Assembly: GCF_023554555.1 (NCBI RefSeq)
Contig: NZ_JAMJWC010000001.1
Span: 1,674,001 to 1,738,000, forward strand
Direction: 5' to 3'
From: Sphingobacterium sp. lm-10
GTDB taxonomy: Bacteria > Bacteroidota > Bacteroidia > Sphingobacteriales > Sphingobacteriaceae
Length of the DNA stretch: 64,000 nucleotides
The translations under genes and the position numbers were made by a program. The notes beneath the pieces are model-generated. The model made no database searches. It was not told the origin of the DNA and saw nothing but the letters and a program-made list of their open reading frames with translations. Positions 1-9,989 of this stretch are shown piece by piece; within the stretch, counting starts at the first letter, position 1; each line of letters opens with the position of its first letter.

Positions 1-900
1 GAAAAAATTGTTCACGTAATTACCGATACCATCTGTAAAAGCGCCAATAAGATAATTGGTAGGGCCAAATGACAGCACAAAAACCATCAGTATGATCGCG
101 GCGATGATATTGATATTACTGAGTAGTTTAATGCCTTTATCTACTCCAGATATGGCAGAGATAATCGACAAGGAGACCATAAGAGAGACCAGCAACGCCT
201 GGTAGAAGAAGCTCGTTTCGGGAAGTATGCCCAGCTTTTCCAAACCAGAGTTAATCTGAACCACTCCAAATCCCAACGTTGTCGTGATACCAAAAAAGGT
301 ACTGCACAAGGCAAATACATCGATCATGGTACCCCATTTCCCTGTCATCTTATCTTTTAACAACGGATATAGACAACTTCTTAGCGATAACGGCAACTTA
401 TAACGAAACGCAAAGTAGGCCAGGGCTAAACCGACCAATCCATAGATCGCCCAAGCATGTATCCCATAGTGGAAAAAAGTATATAACTGTGCATTCTTGG
501 CTCGTATCTGATAGTCGGATTCCGAAAACGCATCGCTGGTATAATGCGTCATCGGTTCTGCCACACTAAAATACATCAATCCAATCCCCATTCCTGCTGC
601 AAAAAGCATAGCGACCCAGGAGAAGAAAGAATGCTCTGGTTGACTATCGTTAGGACCAAGCTTGATATTGCCGTATTTGCTTAAAGTTAAAAAACCGAGA
701 AATAACACAAAAATGGTGATGGCCCATACGTACACCCAATTCAGATTGATAAAAACAAATTCCTTAATCGTCGTTAATGCCGCTTCTGTAGCCTCGGGAA
801 GGAATGCCGAAAACAGGCATACACCTAAAATAAAAATCAGACTTGGAATGGTAACGCCAAGATCCATGGAGGTTCTCAGGCCGCTCTTTAATTTTTTCAT
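1..900 (-). CDS. BCCT-family betaine/choline/carnitine transporter, N-terminal 300 codons (partial)
   Basis: Inner-membrane symporter or exchanger for quaternary ammonium compatible solutes. The frame is open from an ATG at 898-900 to the left window edge, so the C-terminal part is outside the window. The family signature is visible at about residue 103 (GMGIGLMYFSVAEP), followed by many hydrophobic helices and a segment GIKLLSNINI characteristic of BCCT helices. No other start is needed: the ATG precedes a short cytoplasmic MKKLKSG stretch and the first helix. The substrate cannot be told from the part present. No neighbour in the same direction is visible upstream, so it is probably transcribed from the 901-1078 gap, which also serves the divergent small gene. 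Confidence 0.93.
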   Translation of the reverse strand, partial: MKKLKSGLRTSMDLGVTIPSLIFILGVCLFSAFLPEATEAALTTIKEFVFINLNWVYVWAITIFVLFLGFLTLSKYGNIKLGPNDSQPEHSFFSWVAMLFAAGMGIGLMYFSVAEPMTHYTSDAFSESDYQIRAKNAQLYTFFHYGIHAWAIYGLVGLALAYFAFRYKLPLSLRSCLYPLLKDKMTGKWGTMIDVFALCSTFFGITTTLGFGVVQINSGLEKLGILPETSFFYQALLVSLMVSLSIISAISGVDKGIKLLSNINIIAAIILMVFVLSFGPTNYLIGAFTDGIGNYVNNFF

Positions 901-1078
901 AAAATGCTCTAATGGGTAAGAAACCTTAAAAACCGCCTTTTGTTTACCTACTTTTCAAGATTATTAAGTTTAAGAGTGTTCAGGTTAATTGAATTTACCC
1001 TCTTTTAGTTTTCGGAACGAGAAATAAGTTGATTAAATTTATTCACTTAACATAGAAAATAACCAAAAACTTACCATC

Positions 1079-1291
1079 ATGTCATTTCAAGCTTACATAG
1101 ATAATATCCAAAAAAAGACGGGTAAATCACCAGAAGATTTTAAAAAATTAGCCGAGGAAAAAGGTTTTCTAGCACAAGGGGTTTTAATTGTTAAGGCAAC
1201 AGAGGTTACCAATTGGTTGAAAGAAGAATTTGAGTTGGGCCACGGTCATGCCATGGCGATCTACGCTTCTTTAAAAGGAAAAACGAGTTGA
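1079..1291 (+). CDS. DUF4287-family small protein
   Basis: A 70-residue soluble protein matching the DUF4287 pattern: it starts SFQAYIDNIQKKTGKSPEDF, continues with a Lys/Glu-rich helix and ends with the VTNWLKEEFELGHGHAMAI stretch typical of the family. The molecular function of the family is unknown. The gene is divergent from the BCCT transporter and runs convergently into the PepSY gene, whose stop lies only 3 bases downstream. The ATG at 1079 gives the expected family N-terminus. Confidence 0.85.
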   Translation: MSFQAYIDNIQKKTGKSPEDFKKLAEEKGFLAQGVLIVKATEVTNWLKEEFELGHGHAMAIYASLKGKTS

Positions 1292-1294
1292 TCA

Positions 1295-2470
1295 TTACAC
1301 TCGCTTTCTGACCTTTCGTTTCGTGCGCTTATTCCACCAGACCAGATAACCTGTAACGGGAAGACTAGCACAACCTAATGCAATAATAAAAACTACTATT
1401 TTGGTGGATAGACCTCCTATAGTTCCTGTGTGCAGGTCAAAATTCAAAGCCGATAATAAATCGCCTGCTGCGAGATCCTCATGCGATCGTAGCTCGCTCA
1501 AAGTCAGATCGGCTGTATGTACGTAATACCAACGAAATAATCCACTTCGACTTTCTTCCAGCCGGACCTGTATATCTACGATTGGGGCATCGGGTGCACG
1601 CAAACGGACAGACATCATTCCGGCCTGTGGATGTTGTTGCAGTGCATAAGCCAGCAGATTGTCTATAGGTGCATCGTAAATTTTAGCTATTTTGTTCGTA
1701 GCGCTTCGCGGAACTACTACTTCTGTATCAACGAAAGAAAAGCGGTTGAAAAAAGCACTATAGGGCTCCTTACACGCCGGAAAACTAAATAATAATCCGG
1801 TAATACAGAGAATCAGTGCGACAGGAAAGGTATAGAAACCCCATACATTGTGCAGGTCATAATTCAGTCGCTTCCATTTCGCTTTGCGATCCAACCATAT
1901 GCTACGCCTAAGTGTTTTACCACGCCATTTTTTGGGCCACCACAGTATCATGCCTGTCACCAAGAGCACGGCAAAAAGCAAGGTGCTGTAGGCAACAATT
2001 CCGTGTCCATACGTTTTCCCGAGCAAAAGATTCATGTGAAGCTGCAGTATCAACTGGAAGAACTCATTTTTAGAATCTTCTACTGCCACACACTCGCCTG
2101 TGTAAGGGTTTAGAAACACCCGTTTATAATAACGGAAATAATTCCAATGGCCGAAACCTGCTGGATTTATTTCAGAACCGCGAAAGACCCAACTCCGTCC
2201 CGGGTCTGGATACAGGTCTACCCGTGATATTTCTTCTCCAGCTGGCAGCGCCTCTTGCGCCCTACCGATCAGTTCGGTCAAGGGAAGCGGCTTGGGGTCG
2301 ATCATGGGCACAATGAAATACTTATCTGGGTATGCCCAAAGCTTCAATTCATCGTGAAAGGTATAGATCGCACCACTTAAACTCACTAGAAAAACGACCA
2401 AACCGGTAAATAAGCCCAGCCATTTATGCAACCATAATATGCCTTTTTTTAACATGCTTAAAATCGGCAC
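1295..2470 (-). CDS. PepSY-associated transmembrane protein (PiuB-like, iron-regulated type)
   Basis: A 391-residue inner-membrane protein of the PepSY_TM family: an N-terminal helix (about residues 15-37, GLFTGLVVFLVSLSGAIYTF), a periplasmic PepSY portion, two central helices (about 155-178 and 210-232) and a C-terminal helix ending in a very basic tail KRTKRKVRKRV. Relatives sit next to siderophore receptors and are thought to help with reduction or uptake of iron chelates. Here the start overlaps the end of the upstream TonB receptor gene by 13 bases, so the two are very likely co-transcribed. Biochemical activity in this family is poorly established. Confidence 0.88.
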   Translation of the reverse strand: MPILSMLKKGILWLHKWLGLFTGLVVFLVSLSGAIYTFHDELKLWAYPDKYFIVPMIDPKPLPLTELIGRAQEALPAGEEISRVDLYPDPGRSWVFRGSEINPAGFGHWNYFRYYKRVFLNPYTGECVAVEDSKNEFFQLILQLHMNLLLGKTYGHGIVAYSTLLFAVLLVTGMILWWPKKWRGKTLRRSIWLDRKAKWKRLNYDLHNVWGFYTFPVALILCITGLLFSFPACKEPYSAFFNRFSFVDTEVVVPRSATNKIAKIYDAPIDNLLAYALQQHPQAGMMSVRLRAPDAPIVDIQVRLEESRSGLFRWYYVHTADLTLSELRSHEDLAAGDLLSALNFDLHTGTIGGLSTKIVVFIIALGCASLPVTGYLVWWNKRTKRKVRKRV

Positions 2471-4791
2471 TGTAGATTTAGCGAAGCCAAAGCTCCTTTG
2501 CCCCGTACGTAATTGGCCGCATTAGCGCCGTATTGGCTATATACCGGAAAATAGGTTTTATTCAACAAATTGGCTACCCCTAAACCCAAGATCCAACTTT
2601 TGTCTAAACGGTAAGAAGCATTGAAGTTAAGCAGATCTACTGACTTTACAGCACCTTCATTCGCACGAAATACGCCGCTGGCATTGGGATCAAAGCGGTT
2701 ACGGGATCCGGTATGTACCCACGATAGTTGAAAGGAAAGCTCACTATTAGGGTTAAAGTCGAGATATCCGGTAGCTTTGGGAGGCATAATGCGACTTCCA
2801 TTGAGGAATGACTCTGTACCATCTGCTGCCTCTATTTTACCTTCTACAAACGAATAAGTTCCACCGAGGTTCCACTCTGGGGCTATACGGATATCTAAAG
2901 CGGCTTCAAACCCGTGAATGCGTTCGGGCGCCCTTTGCGGCACGAAAAAGCCTGCCTCATTGGCTACCACACTCACACCCAGTTTGGATGTGCTGATAAA
3001 GTAAGCCGCCGAAAAATGGATCCTATTCCACTGGCTTGAAAATCCGGCCTCGTAGTTATTGGTCACAATCGGATCGGTCTGGATACGTGTTAAATCACTT
3101 TCTGTCGCGTTGCGCACAATGCGGCCAAGCTCATTAATGGTGAAACCTTGGGAGAAACTAATAAATGGATTAAACAAAGCATATTTACTGTAACGTAGTC
3201 CGGCATTAAACGTAGCACCATTATAAGGAATTCTGCCCCCTTCTACCGCCACACTTCCTTCACCGCCAGGGCCGGAAGCCAACGTATTAAAATCATTGAT
3301 TTGTACATTAGCTTTTTCATAGCGTACACCACCTTTGAAAATCAATTGCTCTATCAGGTTCACGGTTAATTGGGCGAATGGCGCATAATTCAGCATATTC
3401 ATTCGAGGCACAAACACGCGGCCATCGGTCAGATCCTGATAGGTCACATCATGCAGCACATCAAAACCATAGGTGATCTCCGAGGGCATAGCTCCTAATT
3501 GAAACGGCGTATTTAAATCTATCCGTAGCCCTTGTTTACTGGAATTTATTTGCGTTTGTCCGGGGCCAAACCAAGAAGGTGTTTGCTCCACATAACGATT
3601 CATGGAGCGAAAGCTATTCACAAAAGCTGCAGCATTTAGAGAAGTATGCCCGAAGATACGTTCATTTCGGTAGGTCAGCATCGCATTGTGGTTAAAACGC
3701 GTACCTGTATGTGCTCCAGGATCCACTCCCGGCACACCGATAGTAGGGTCTTGTCCATACGTTCCGATTTGACTGATGTAGCGGGCATCTTGTAAACTAT
3801 TAAAGAAATTGTAGACCAACGAGAGATCAGACACTTCGTTAATGTCATACCCCACTTTCATGAACGCGTTATATTGTCTGTTGTTAGACAAACCATCTGT
3901 CTGTCCTAAGGGTACACCATCTCCGTCACGTTGTAATCCGGTATAATCCATCACACCACTAACCGCATAATTCCATTTATTACTTCGCCCGTATAGACTT
4001 TGTGCGAAGCGATAGCCTCCCGTTTCATCTGCTTTCGCAGGTGCTAATGTTCCCCGCAAGGTAGTAGTACCGCCTATTCGCGGCGCGTTAAGATCATTCT
4101 TCTTCGTGATGTAGTTAATGATACCACCTGCCGAGCCATTCCCATAAATAGAGGTTGCTCCTTTTATCACTTCCACTCGCTCCAGAACGGCCGGATCGAT
4201 GGATCGCATATCGCGCGCGCCATTCATCAAAGGAGTAGATTGCGGAATACCATCAATAAGAATCAATACCGCACGTCCGCGTAAGGTTTGCCCGGCATTG
4301 CTGCCTTTTGCTGTAGAAGTTCCTAAACCGGGAATAGTATTACCAAGCACACTGGCAATATTGGTACTGATTTGGCTTTGCATTTCAATATCTCGTTGAC
4401 TTAAAATAGAAATAGATGAAGGCACATTGGCGATGCTTTCTGGCTTCCGACCAGCAGTAACCACTACCTGCTCCATGCGCTGTCCGGTTCCTAAAGTAAA
4501 ATGAATAGGAGCATCTACGGTGTCCAACAGGACGACACGCACCTGGTCAGAATAGCCAGTTTTGCTAATTCTAATTTGAAACTGCGCCCGGTTTGGCCGA
4601 TCGAATGATAATACACCCATTGCATCCGTCTTGCCCTGAACACGAGCATCTACCCACACGTGTACATCTTCGATTGGATTCGCTGCAGCATCTTTGACAG
4701 CAACCTGCAGCGCTTGTGCCGATAATTCATTCCATACAAAACACAGTGCCAGCGCCACGATGCACCGCCAATAGGGATAGGTAGACTTCAT
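2458..4791 (-). CDS. TonB-dependent siderophore-type outer-membrane receptor
   Basis: A 777-residue outer-membrane receptor. Visible in order: a signal peptide (to about residue 26, ending LSAQA), a carboxypeptidase-regulatory-like beta-sandwich (about 27-100) typical of Bacteroidota receptors, a TonB-box-like EQVVVTA, a plug domain with LILIDGIPQ and VEVIKGATSIYGNGSAGGIIN, and a beta-barrel ending in an aromatic residue (LNLQCRF). The plug resembles hydroxamate-siderophore receptors (aerobactin/schizokinen type), and the PepSY partner gene downstream supports iron uptake. The ligand is inference. The gene is monocistronic upstream, with a hairpin at 4835-4870 separating it from the regulator before it. 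Confidence 0.92.
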   Translation of the reverse strand: MKSTYPYWRCIVALALCFVWNELSAQALQVAVKDAAANPIEDVHVWVDARVQGKTDAMGVLSFDRPNRAQFQIRISKTGYSDQVRVVLLDTVDAPIHFTLGTGQRMEQVVVTAGRKPESIANVPSSISILSQRDIEMQSQISTNIASVLGNTIPGLGTSTAKGSNAGQTLRGRAVLILIDGIPQSTPLMNGARDMRSIDPAVLERVEVIKGATSIYGNGSAGGIINYITKKNDLNAPRIGGTTTLRGTLAPAKADETGGYRFAQSLYGRSNKWNYAVSGVMDYTGLQRDGDGVPLGQTDGLSNNRQYNAFMKVGYDINEVSDLSLVYNFFNSLQDARYISQIGTYGQDPTIGVPGVDPGAHTGTRFNHNAMLTYRNERIFGHTSLNAAAFVNSFRSMNRYVEQTPSWFGPGQTQINSSKQGLRIDLNTPFQLGAMPSEITYGFDVLHDVTYQDLTDGRVFVPRMNMLNYAPFAQLTVNLIEQLIFKGGVRYEKANVQINDFNTLASGPGGEGSVAVEGGRIPYNGATFNAGLRYSKYALFNPFISFSQGFTINELGRIVRNATESDLTRIQTDPIVTNNYEAGFSSQWNRIHFSAAYFISTSKLGVSVVANEAGFFVPQRAPERIHGFEAALDIRIAPEWNLGGTYSFVEGKIEAADGTESFLNGSRIMPPKATGYLDFNPNSELSFQLSWVHTGSRNRFDPNASGVFRANEGAVKSVDLLNFNASYRLDKSWILGLGVANLLNKTYFPVYSQYGANAANYVRGKGALASLNLQCRF

Positions 4792-4834
4792 TTTTATTTA
4801 GACTTGTTTTAAATAGTTGCCAAACTTAACAAAA

Positions 4835-4870
4835 CATTTTTAATCGACCTACCGGAAATCGATTAAAATG
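4835..4870. terminator. Hairpin between TPR regulator and TonB receptor
   Basis: Inverted repeat with arms CATTTTTAATCGA and TCGATTAAAATG around an 11-base loop, with one bulged T. A/T runs flank both sides, so it could stop transcription of the regulator gene (minus strand). It lies 44 bases upstream of the receptor start, so a regulatory role is an alternative. Confidence 0.55.
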
Positions 4871-4977
4871 TGAAAATTTGGTTCAACCATAGATAGATCG
4901 ACTGTATCAATCGTTCAGCATGGAGATCCTATTAAAACATATTTGCTAAAAAGATTTATCTCCAGGAAAGCAGGAGG

Positions 4978-6696
4978 TTATATAATTGCAGAGACATGGA
5001 AACATTGCTCGTAATCGTCTCCATATTTTTTTCGAAGTCGTTGCTTCGCTTTCCGAATAGATTCTTGACCGATACCCAAAAGGTTTGCCATCTCGTGATT
5101 GGTGACGCCAATCTTTTGCAGAAGTACAATACGTAACTGCGATTCCGTGATACCCGTTAACTGCCCTACCACATAGTCATAAAATGGCCGATATTCCGCG
5201 ATGAAAATTCGTTTAAAGCGGTACCAGTTATCTTCAGTCATTAAATGTTCGGATAGTAAATCCTGTAGTTTTTGCCGTTTTTCTACGTCATCACCAGACG
5301 TAGTGCTTTCTAGCTTGGTCAGCTCCTCCTTTAGATGATCAATCGCATGGTTACGCTCTTCAATAAAGTTGAGGTAAGATTGTATCGTAAGTTGTGCCTG
5401 TTCATACCGATTGTCCGATTTAAACTTTGCCAATTCTATAGTGGTGATTTTATATTCAAATTCCGATTGTTGTAACCTCAATGATTTCAATTTTGAAACG
5501 CGTAGAGAAATAACTAGTATGATCAACAAAGTACAAATAAACAGTAAAGCAATGCCGGTTAGATTTGATTTTTGCAGCTTATTTTCTTGTATTATTCTAC
5601 TCCAATCGGACTCTTCTCGTAATAGTTTCAATTTTACATTCATCACCGCATCTTCACCATCGGTATACTTTACCTGCTCCTCTACCTCACGCAGATTATG
5701 ATGTAGCGCAAGTTGCGCTTCCTGATTGCCCGCGTGCTGCTGGATCAACAAATTCAGCTGTATAATCTCCCGCTGAAATCCTAATAAATTTTCTTTGGTA
5801 GCTGCGTAGGCTTCTGCCTTTTGTAGCGCCGCACTTGCCTCTTCCCATCGCTGCATTTCGATATAAAGCTTACCAAGCCTGATGCGAGCAAACATGGCAT
5901 TGCGCGCATCGCCATAACGTTTCGACAAGTTGATATCTTCTAGCAAGAAATCTTCCGCGTTCACACTATTCCCGGAATTCATTTCTAACAAAGCCAATTC
6001 CCCGAGTGCTTTCGCATAACGAATTGGGTTGCGATGCTCTGCACCAGATTTAGCGGATAAAAAATAGGTTTTCGCTTTCTCAGAATCCCCTACGATTTGA
6101 TAGTGATACCCCAATGCATATTGTAACAGTGCGGTATCGTTTTGTCCAATAGTCTGCGAAAGTAAGGCGTCTTCAAGATTATTAATTGCTAGCTGATGAT
6201 CACCGATGTTGCCAAAAAAATAAGCGTTTTTTAGAAGGCAATCTACCGGGTCTATCTTCGGTTCAAAATTTGGAACTGCCAAGTATTTGGAAACCTCGAC
6301 AAAGTAGGGCAAGGCTTTTTCTAATTGTGTAAGGTGATAGTAATAATATCCAATCTGCGATTTGACCCAAACAGACAAACTCGGATCTCCGATTTGAGTA
6401 GAGAGAGAATCTGCTTCCTTTAAAAGCCACTCTGTTTCCGTCTTGGTCTGTGTCTGGGTAGCAGCCTCTTGCTGCGTGCGCTGTATCTTTTGAATGACCG
6501 ACAGTATGCGTTTTTCTTTCACATTTAAGCCTTCTAACGAATCGGCAATCCATCTAGAATTTATGTTATTAGGATTATTTCTACCCTCTAAAAGAATATG
6601 ATTTACCTTACGGGTAAAATCATTACCAACTGGATCAGTACAGGCAAAGCAAAACAGGGAGAATAATAAAAATAGAATAAAGATTAGGACTCGCAT
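4978..6696 (-). CDS. TPR-repeat membrane-anchored transcriptional regulator with C-terminal HTH
   Basis: A 572-residue Bacteroidota-type regulator. It has an N-terminal lipoprotein-like signal (LFSLFCFAC), tandem TPR-like helical repeats (about residues 60-330), a single transmembrane helix (about 375-395, LTGIALLFICTLLIILVISL), a coiled coil and a C-terminal HTH of the LuxR/GerE type (ITESQLRIVLLQKIGVTNHEMANLLGI, then ESIRKAKQRLRKKY). The layout implies a periplasmic TPR sensor joined through the membrane to a cytoplasmic DNA-binding domain. It lies 186 bases upstream of the TonB receptor in the same direction, so that receptor is a plausible but unproven target. Confidence 0.85.
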   Translation of the reverse strand: MRVLIFILFLLFSLFCFACTDPVGNDFTRKVNHILLEGRNNPNNINSRWIADSLEGLNVKEKRILSVIQKIQRTQQEAATQTQTKTETEWLLKEADSLSTQIGDPSLSVWVKSQIGYYYYHLTQLEKALPYFVEVSKYLAVPNFEPKIDPVDCLLKNAYFFGNIGDHQLAINNLEDALLSQTIGQNDTALLQYALGYHYQIVGDSEKAKTYFLSAKSGAEHRNPIRYAKALGELALLEMNSGNSVNAEDFLLEDINLSKRYGDARNAMFARIRLGKLYIEMQRWEEASAALQKAEAYAATKENLLGFQREIIQLNLLIQQHAGNQEAQLALHHNLREVEEQVKYTDGEDAVMNVKLKLLREESDWSRIIQENKLQKSNLTGIALLFICTLLIILVISLRVSKLKSLRLQQSEFEYKITTIELAKFKSDNRYEQAQLTIQSYLNFIEERNHAIDHLKEELTKLESTTSGDDVEKRQKLQDLLSEHLMTEDNWYRFKRIFIAEYRPFYDYVVGQLTGITESQLRIVLLQKIGVTNHEMANLLGIGQESIRKAKQRLRKKYGDDYEQCFHVSAII

Positions 6697-6779
6697 TCTA
6701 AAAGGCTTGACCTAACGAAGATAAGGAAATATTTTACGTCGGTCAGCATTTCTGCTGATTTACCTTTTGTTGTGCGAGG

Positions 6780-7823
6780 CTATTCTACAGATCGGCTTCT
6801 CAAAAAGTCTTGCACATGACGCATGGCTTCTTGCTTAGAACTAGCTGTTGGCAATAATTTATATGATTTTACACCCGACTGCGTCAGCCAATCTGACCAA
6901 AATAATTGTAAAATTTCCCAATCGGAGGGATGATATTTGGCCCTCCCACTCGAATCGATTGATCGGTCATACATCTCCATAACCAATACATTTAAGTTTT
7001 TGAGCAATGGGTTTTCGACAGGAATGATACCATAACCCTCTTGCCCGAAAAAGGCTTTCATATCATTTGATCCAGATTTTTTGAAAGCTATTCTAAAATC
7101 ATCCACTCTTTTTGAATCCAAGAAATAGCACCTGTTGCCTTCGCAGTTTTCTTTACCATAAAGTCCAGCTTCTATATAGCCGTCCGTTAATAGCACCAGC
7201 ACATTGCAGGCAAAGGATCTATTTAGACCTTTTCCATTTTTATGCATAACAGAATCAATGTCATTATCCAACAAATTACTTTTAATCCCGTTATTAAAAT
7301 AAGACCAAATATCTGCTTTCATATTCTGCTTCATAACAGCATCATTCAGTTTAGCATATGATTGTTTAAATTTTTGCTTGTCTTGATCCAGATTTTCGGT
7401 CCCTTGATTAGTAAGGTATTGGATTCTCTCTGCCTGATTTTTTTCAAAACGCGCCAGATTGAATTCCATGTCTGCCAGAACATAATTACTGCCCATTTTC
7501 TGATTAATAAAATCAACACGTAAAATATCTTTTTGCCCGGTTTTACGTAGGTTGTCCTTTTTCCTACCCAAGTCATAAGTAACAATTCCTGGATAGAAGG
7601 CATCAATAAAGCCATCCACAATAACTAAATCAGATATCGCTCTGGGATATAACATCGTATCAATGCGATTGGATAAATCCGGAGCAATGGTAATATTGTA
7701 ATGGATATCTTCAAATATCATTGGCTTCTCAGAATCTTCGTCACACCCGTTACATGCAACGAACAGTACGGAAAAGAAAAAAAGTGAGGATGTAAGGAAT
7801 AGAAATTGTTTATGCTGTAACAC
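6780..7823 (-). CDS. Lipoprotein with degenerate von Willebrand A-like fold
   Basis: A 347-residue predicted lipoprotein: the signal ends in LFVAC (about residue 24) and is followed by a Cys/Asp/Glu-rich stretch. Two motifs point to a vWA-like fold: IAPDLSNRID near residue 47, resembling the first MIDAS loop DxSxS but with Arg at the last position, and VLVLLTDGYIEAG near residue 208. I do not recognise a named family. Its start overlaps the end of the PLD-like gene by 14 bases, so the two are translationally linked and their products probably act together at the inner membrane. Metal binding is doubtful because the MIDAS loop is incomplete. Confidence 0.65.
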   Translation of the reverse strand: MLQHKQFLFLTSSLFFFSVLFVACNGCDEDSEKPMIFEDIHYNITIAPDLSNRIDTMLYPRAISDLVIVDGFIDAFYPGIVTYDLGRKKDNLRKTGQKDILRVDFINQKMGSNYVLADMEFNLARFEKNQAERIQYLTNQGTENLDQDKQKFKQSYAKLNDAVMKQNMKADIWSYFNNGIKSNLLDNDIDSVMHKNGKGLNRSFACNVLVLLTDGYIEAGLYGKENCEGNRCYFLDSKRVDDFRIAFKKSGSNDMKAFFGQEGYGIIPVENPLLKNLNVLVMEMYDRSIDSSGRAKYHPSDWEILQLFWSDWLTQSGVKSYKLLPTASSKQEAMRHVQDFLRSRSVE

Positions 7824-9879
7824 GGTAGTCTATTTTATTAGTGATAATTTTATTTTCTTGCCACAAATCAATGCTGCGATTCGCCATGATAGACATTTCA
7901 GTGGCCTTCATGATAGAATATTCTTGATGCAAGAAGTCGTTCCAACCTTCCAAAAATATATTAATCCGATCCTTTAAGGAGTGTAAGGAAATGGGAAGAT
8001 TATCATTTTCAATATGGCTAATGTAGATGTCTGCGGTTTGTTGAATATACTGCTTCTTCTGATTGAGTAGCAGCGAAGCTTTCTCTTTTTCCCTAACTAG
8101 AGTGATGGGAGCTTCCTCTATTTCGGCTTTTAAAAGTTGATTTTCTGCTCTCAATAGAATATTTTGTTGCTCCAATATCCCATTATTATCAGCTAGCTGG
8201 CGAATGGTTTCTGAGCACTTATACTTATTTTGCTGGTATTGATTAATTGATGTTTTACTTTTTAAGGCGGCATGATCGGGATTTCTATCTTCAAAGTAGC
8301 TAATAAATTTGCTGTAGATGTACTTAAAGAGGATAAGTCCAAGTGCCCCTAAAATGAATACCAGATAAAAGTTTGCATCTGAAAATATCTTATTGAAATG
8401 CCATTTTTCGATAGTATCACCTCTCAAAATCATTACACGATGCACCACAGAGGCTACTTGGTACGCAATAATGGCATCAACAAAAAAGATACCTCCCCAA
8501 GTAATCCCATCTCTCCATGAATTGAATCGAGCGATGCGACTAAGTACAGCCAATGCGATTGGAACTAATACGAAGCTGAGTATAAACAAAAGTGCAACCG
8601 ATCCTTTGTCCCAAGCATCAGACAGCGCATAAGGATTAAATACCTCAGGAATATCTACTACGCCCGTTTTAAGGTTGTATTCCGCATCTGCCGCGCTGTA
8701 AATCATGATATAGGCAGCAGAAGAGTAAAAAATGAATAGATAAAAAAGCAAAAGTGCCCCAAAAAAAACTAGTGGAATCAACTCGAAATAGCGATGTCCA
8801 GGACGAACGAAGATTAGTTTCTGCTCATTAATTTCCTCATCGCATTTTCGAATTTTGTCTTCTTCGCTTTGTATCTTCTTATTGTTTAGATTGATTTTTT
8901 CAGTGTGAATAGCAATATTAGAGTCGTTCGCAACAATGGCCGAAGCAGCGTGTTGCTTCTTTAATTCTAACTCCGCGCTTAAGTGATTCATACTCAAATC
9001 AGATTGATCCTGTGCGGCTTCTGTAGCTTTCAATCTTTGCTCTTCAACTTTTCCCAAAAGACGACGTTTTTTATCGTCGATCACGTCAATATCATTGATA
9101 AACACAGAATAGACGGTATCGAGCGCTTTAAGTAAAGTTTGATGATCTCCATTGGTAGATTTTGCTCTATCATATCCTTGCTGACGCAGTAAGCTTCGAT
9201 CAAAATTAGCCACTTCGGCAGCAATCATCGAATCCAACACATCTGCAAAGCTCGAATCGGTCTTTTCCACTATAGTGTTCTTTGCAACTGTCTTTACCAC
9301 ATCTTTATCCGAGTCTACCAGTAACTGTTGATGTTGTAGGGCTACTTTCTCTTTGGTTTCGGAGAATATTTTCACCATCTTTTCTACGGTTCCGGGATCA
9401 TTAGTCACCATAATACTTTCATTGTTGTTGTTACGGGCATTGACACTCCAATTGTAGGACCCATACAAAACAGTTGTTCGATCGATGACGCAGAATTTAT
9501 GATGCATCATCCCATAGCCAGCACCTCGTACCCGGCAAACAATCGCGCCCTGTTTAACCAAGTTATCGAAAGGCAATCGTTTATTGTCATCATTATCTGC
9601 CAAGATAATTTCAGCTTTTGTTCCGGAAGCAATCTTCTGCTCTAAAACATCGAACAGCTCCTGATCAGTAAACCAAGATGCTGCAATTAAGATTTCGCTT
9701 TGAGCGGACTGTAGTTGAGAGATAATGGCGGCATGAATTGCCTCATTATCGTCAATGACCTGTTGATCCAGCGTTGCGGGCTGTACATCTACAGCTGTTG
9801 AGGAGAAAAGTTTTCGTAATTTCATCGGTATGCATTTCATAGTTTCCGGCCAAGCAGCACAATTATTTATGCTACTCAT
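7810..9879 (-). CDS. Membrane protein with single-HKD phospholipase D-like domain and coiled coils
   Basis: A 689-residue protein. The N-terminal PLD-like domain (about residues 35-180) has one HxKx4D motif, HHKFCVIDRTTVLYGSYNWS, as in the Nuc/FAM83-type branch, where two subunits complete one active site; such enzymes cut DNA or phospholipid. Then come a coiled coil (about 275-345), four hydrophobic helices (about 362-535, the first YFELIPLVFFGALLLFYLFI) and a second coiled coil. The first ATG (9879) is used; ATGs at 9840 and 9825 (MKLRKLF) are credible alternatives. An inverted repeat (9929-9944) lies upstream. A defence or envelope-stress nuclease/lipase role is inference only. Confidence 0.72.
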   Translation of the reverse strand: MSSINNCAAWPETMKCIPMKLRKLFSSTAVDVQPATLDQQVIDDNEAIHAAIISQLQSAQSEILIAASWFTDQELFDVLEQKIASGTKAEIILADNDDNKRLPFDNLVKQGAIVCRVRGAGYGMMHHKFCVIDRTTVLYGSYNWSVNARNNNNESIMVTNDPGTVEKMVKIFSETKEKVALQHQQLLVDSDKDVVKTVAKNTIVEKTDSSFADVLDSMIAAEVANFDRSLLRQQGYDRAKSTNGDHQTLLKALDTVYSVFINDIDVIDDKKRRLLGKVEEQRLKATEAAQDQSDLSMNHLSAELELKKQHAASAIVANDSNIAIHTEKINLNNKKIQSEEDKIRKCDEEINEQKLIFVRPGHRYFELIPLVFFGALLLFYLFIFYSSAAYIMIYSAADAEYNLKTGVVDIPEVFNPYALSDAWDKGSVALLFILSFVLVPIALAVLSRIARFNSWRDGITWGGIFFVDAIIAYQVASVVHRVMILRGDTIEKWHFNKIFSDANFYLVFILGALGLILFKYIYSKFISYFEDRNPDHAALKSKTSINQYQQNKYKCSETIRQLADNNGILEQQNILLRAENQLLKAEIEEAPITLVREKEKASLLLNQKKQYIQQTADIYISHIENDNLPISLHSLKDRINIFLEGWNDFLHQEYSIMKATEMSIMANRSIDLWQENKIITNKIDYRVTA

Positions 9880-9928
9880 TCGAGGTCTGTTTATGCATCA
9901 AAAGTAGAAGCTTATTACGATTTTAATT

Positions 9929-9944
9929 TACGGTTTCCCGTAAC
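9929..9944. promoter_or_regulatory. Inverted repeat upstream of PLD-like gene
   Basis: TTACGG-TTTC-CCGTAA, a perfect 6-bp inverted repeat about 50 bases upstream of the PLD-like gene start. A TA-rich element close to the -7 consensus (minus-strand TACTTTTTG at 9899-9907) lies between it and the gene. Possible operator. Confidence 0.35.
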
Positions 9945-9989
9945 GATTAAAAAACATAAACAACTCATTTAAAATTAGTTAATAAAACA

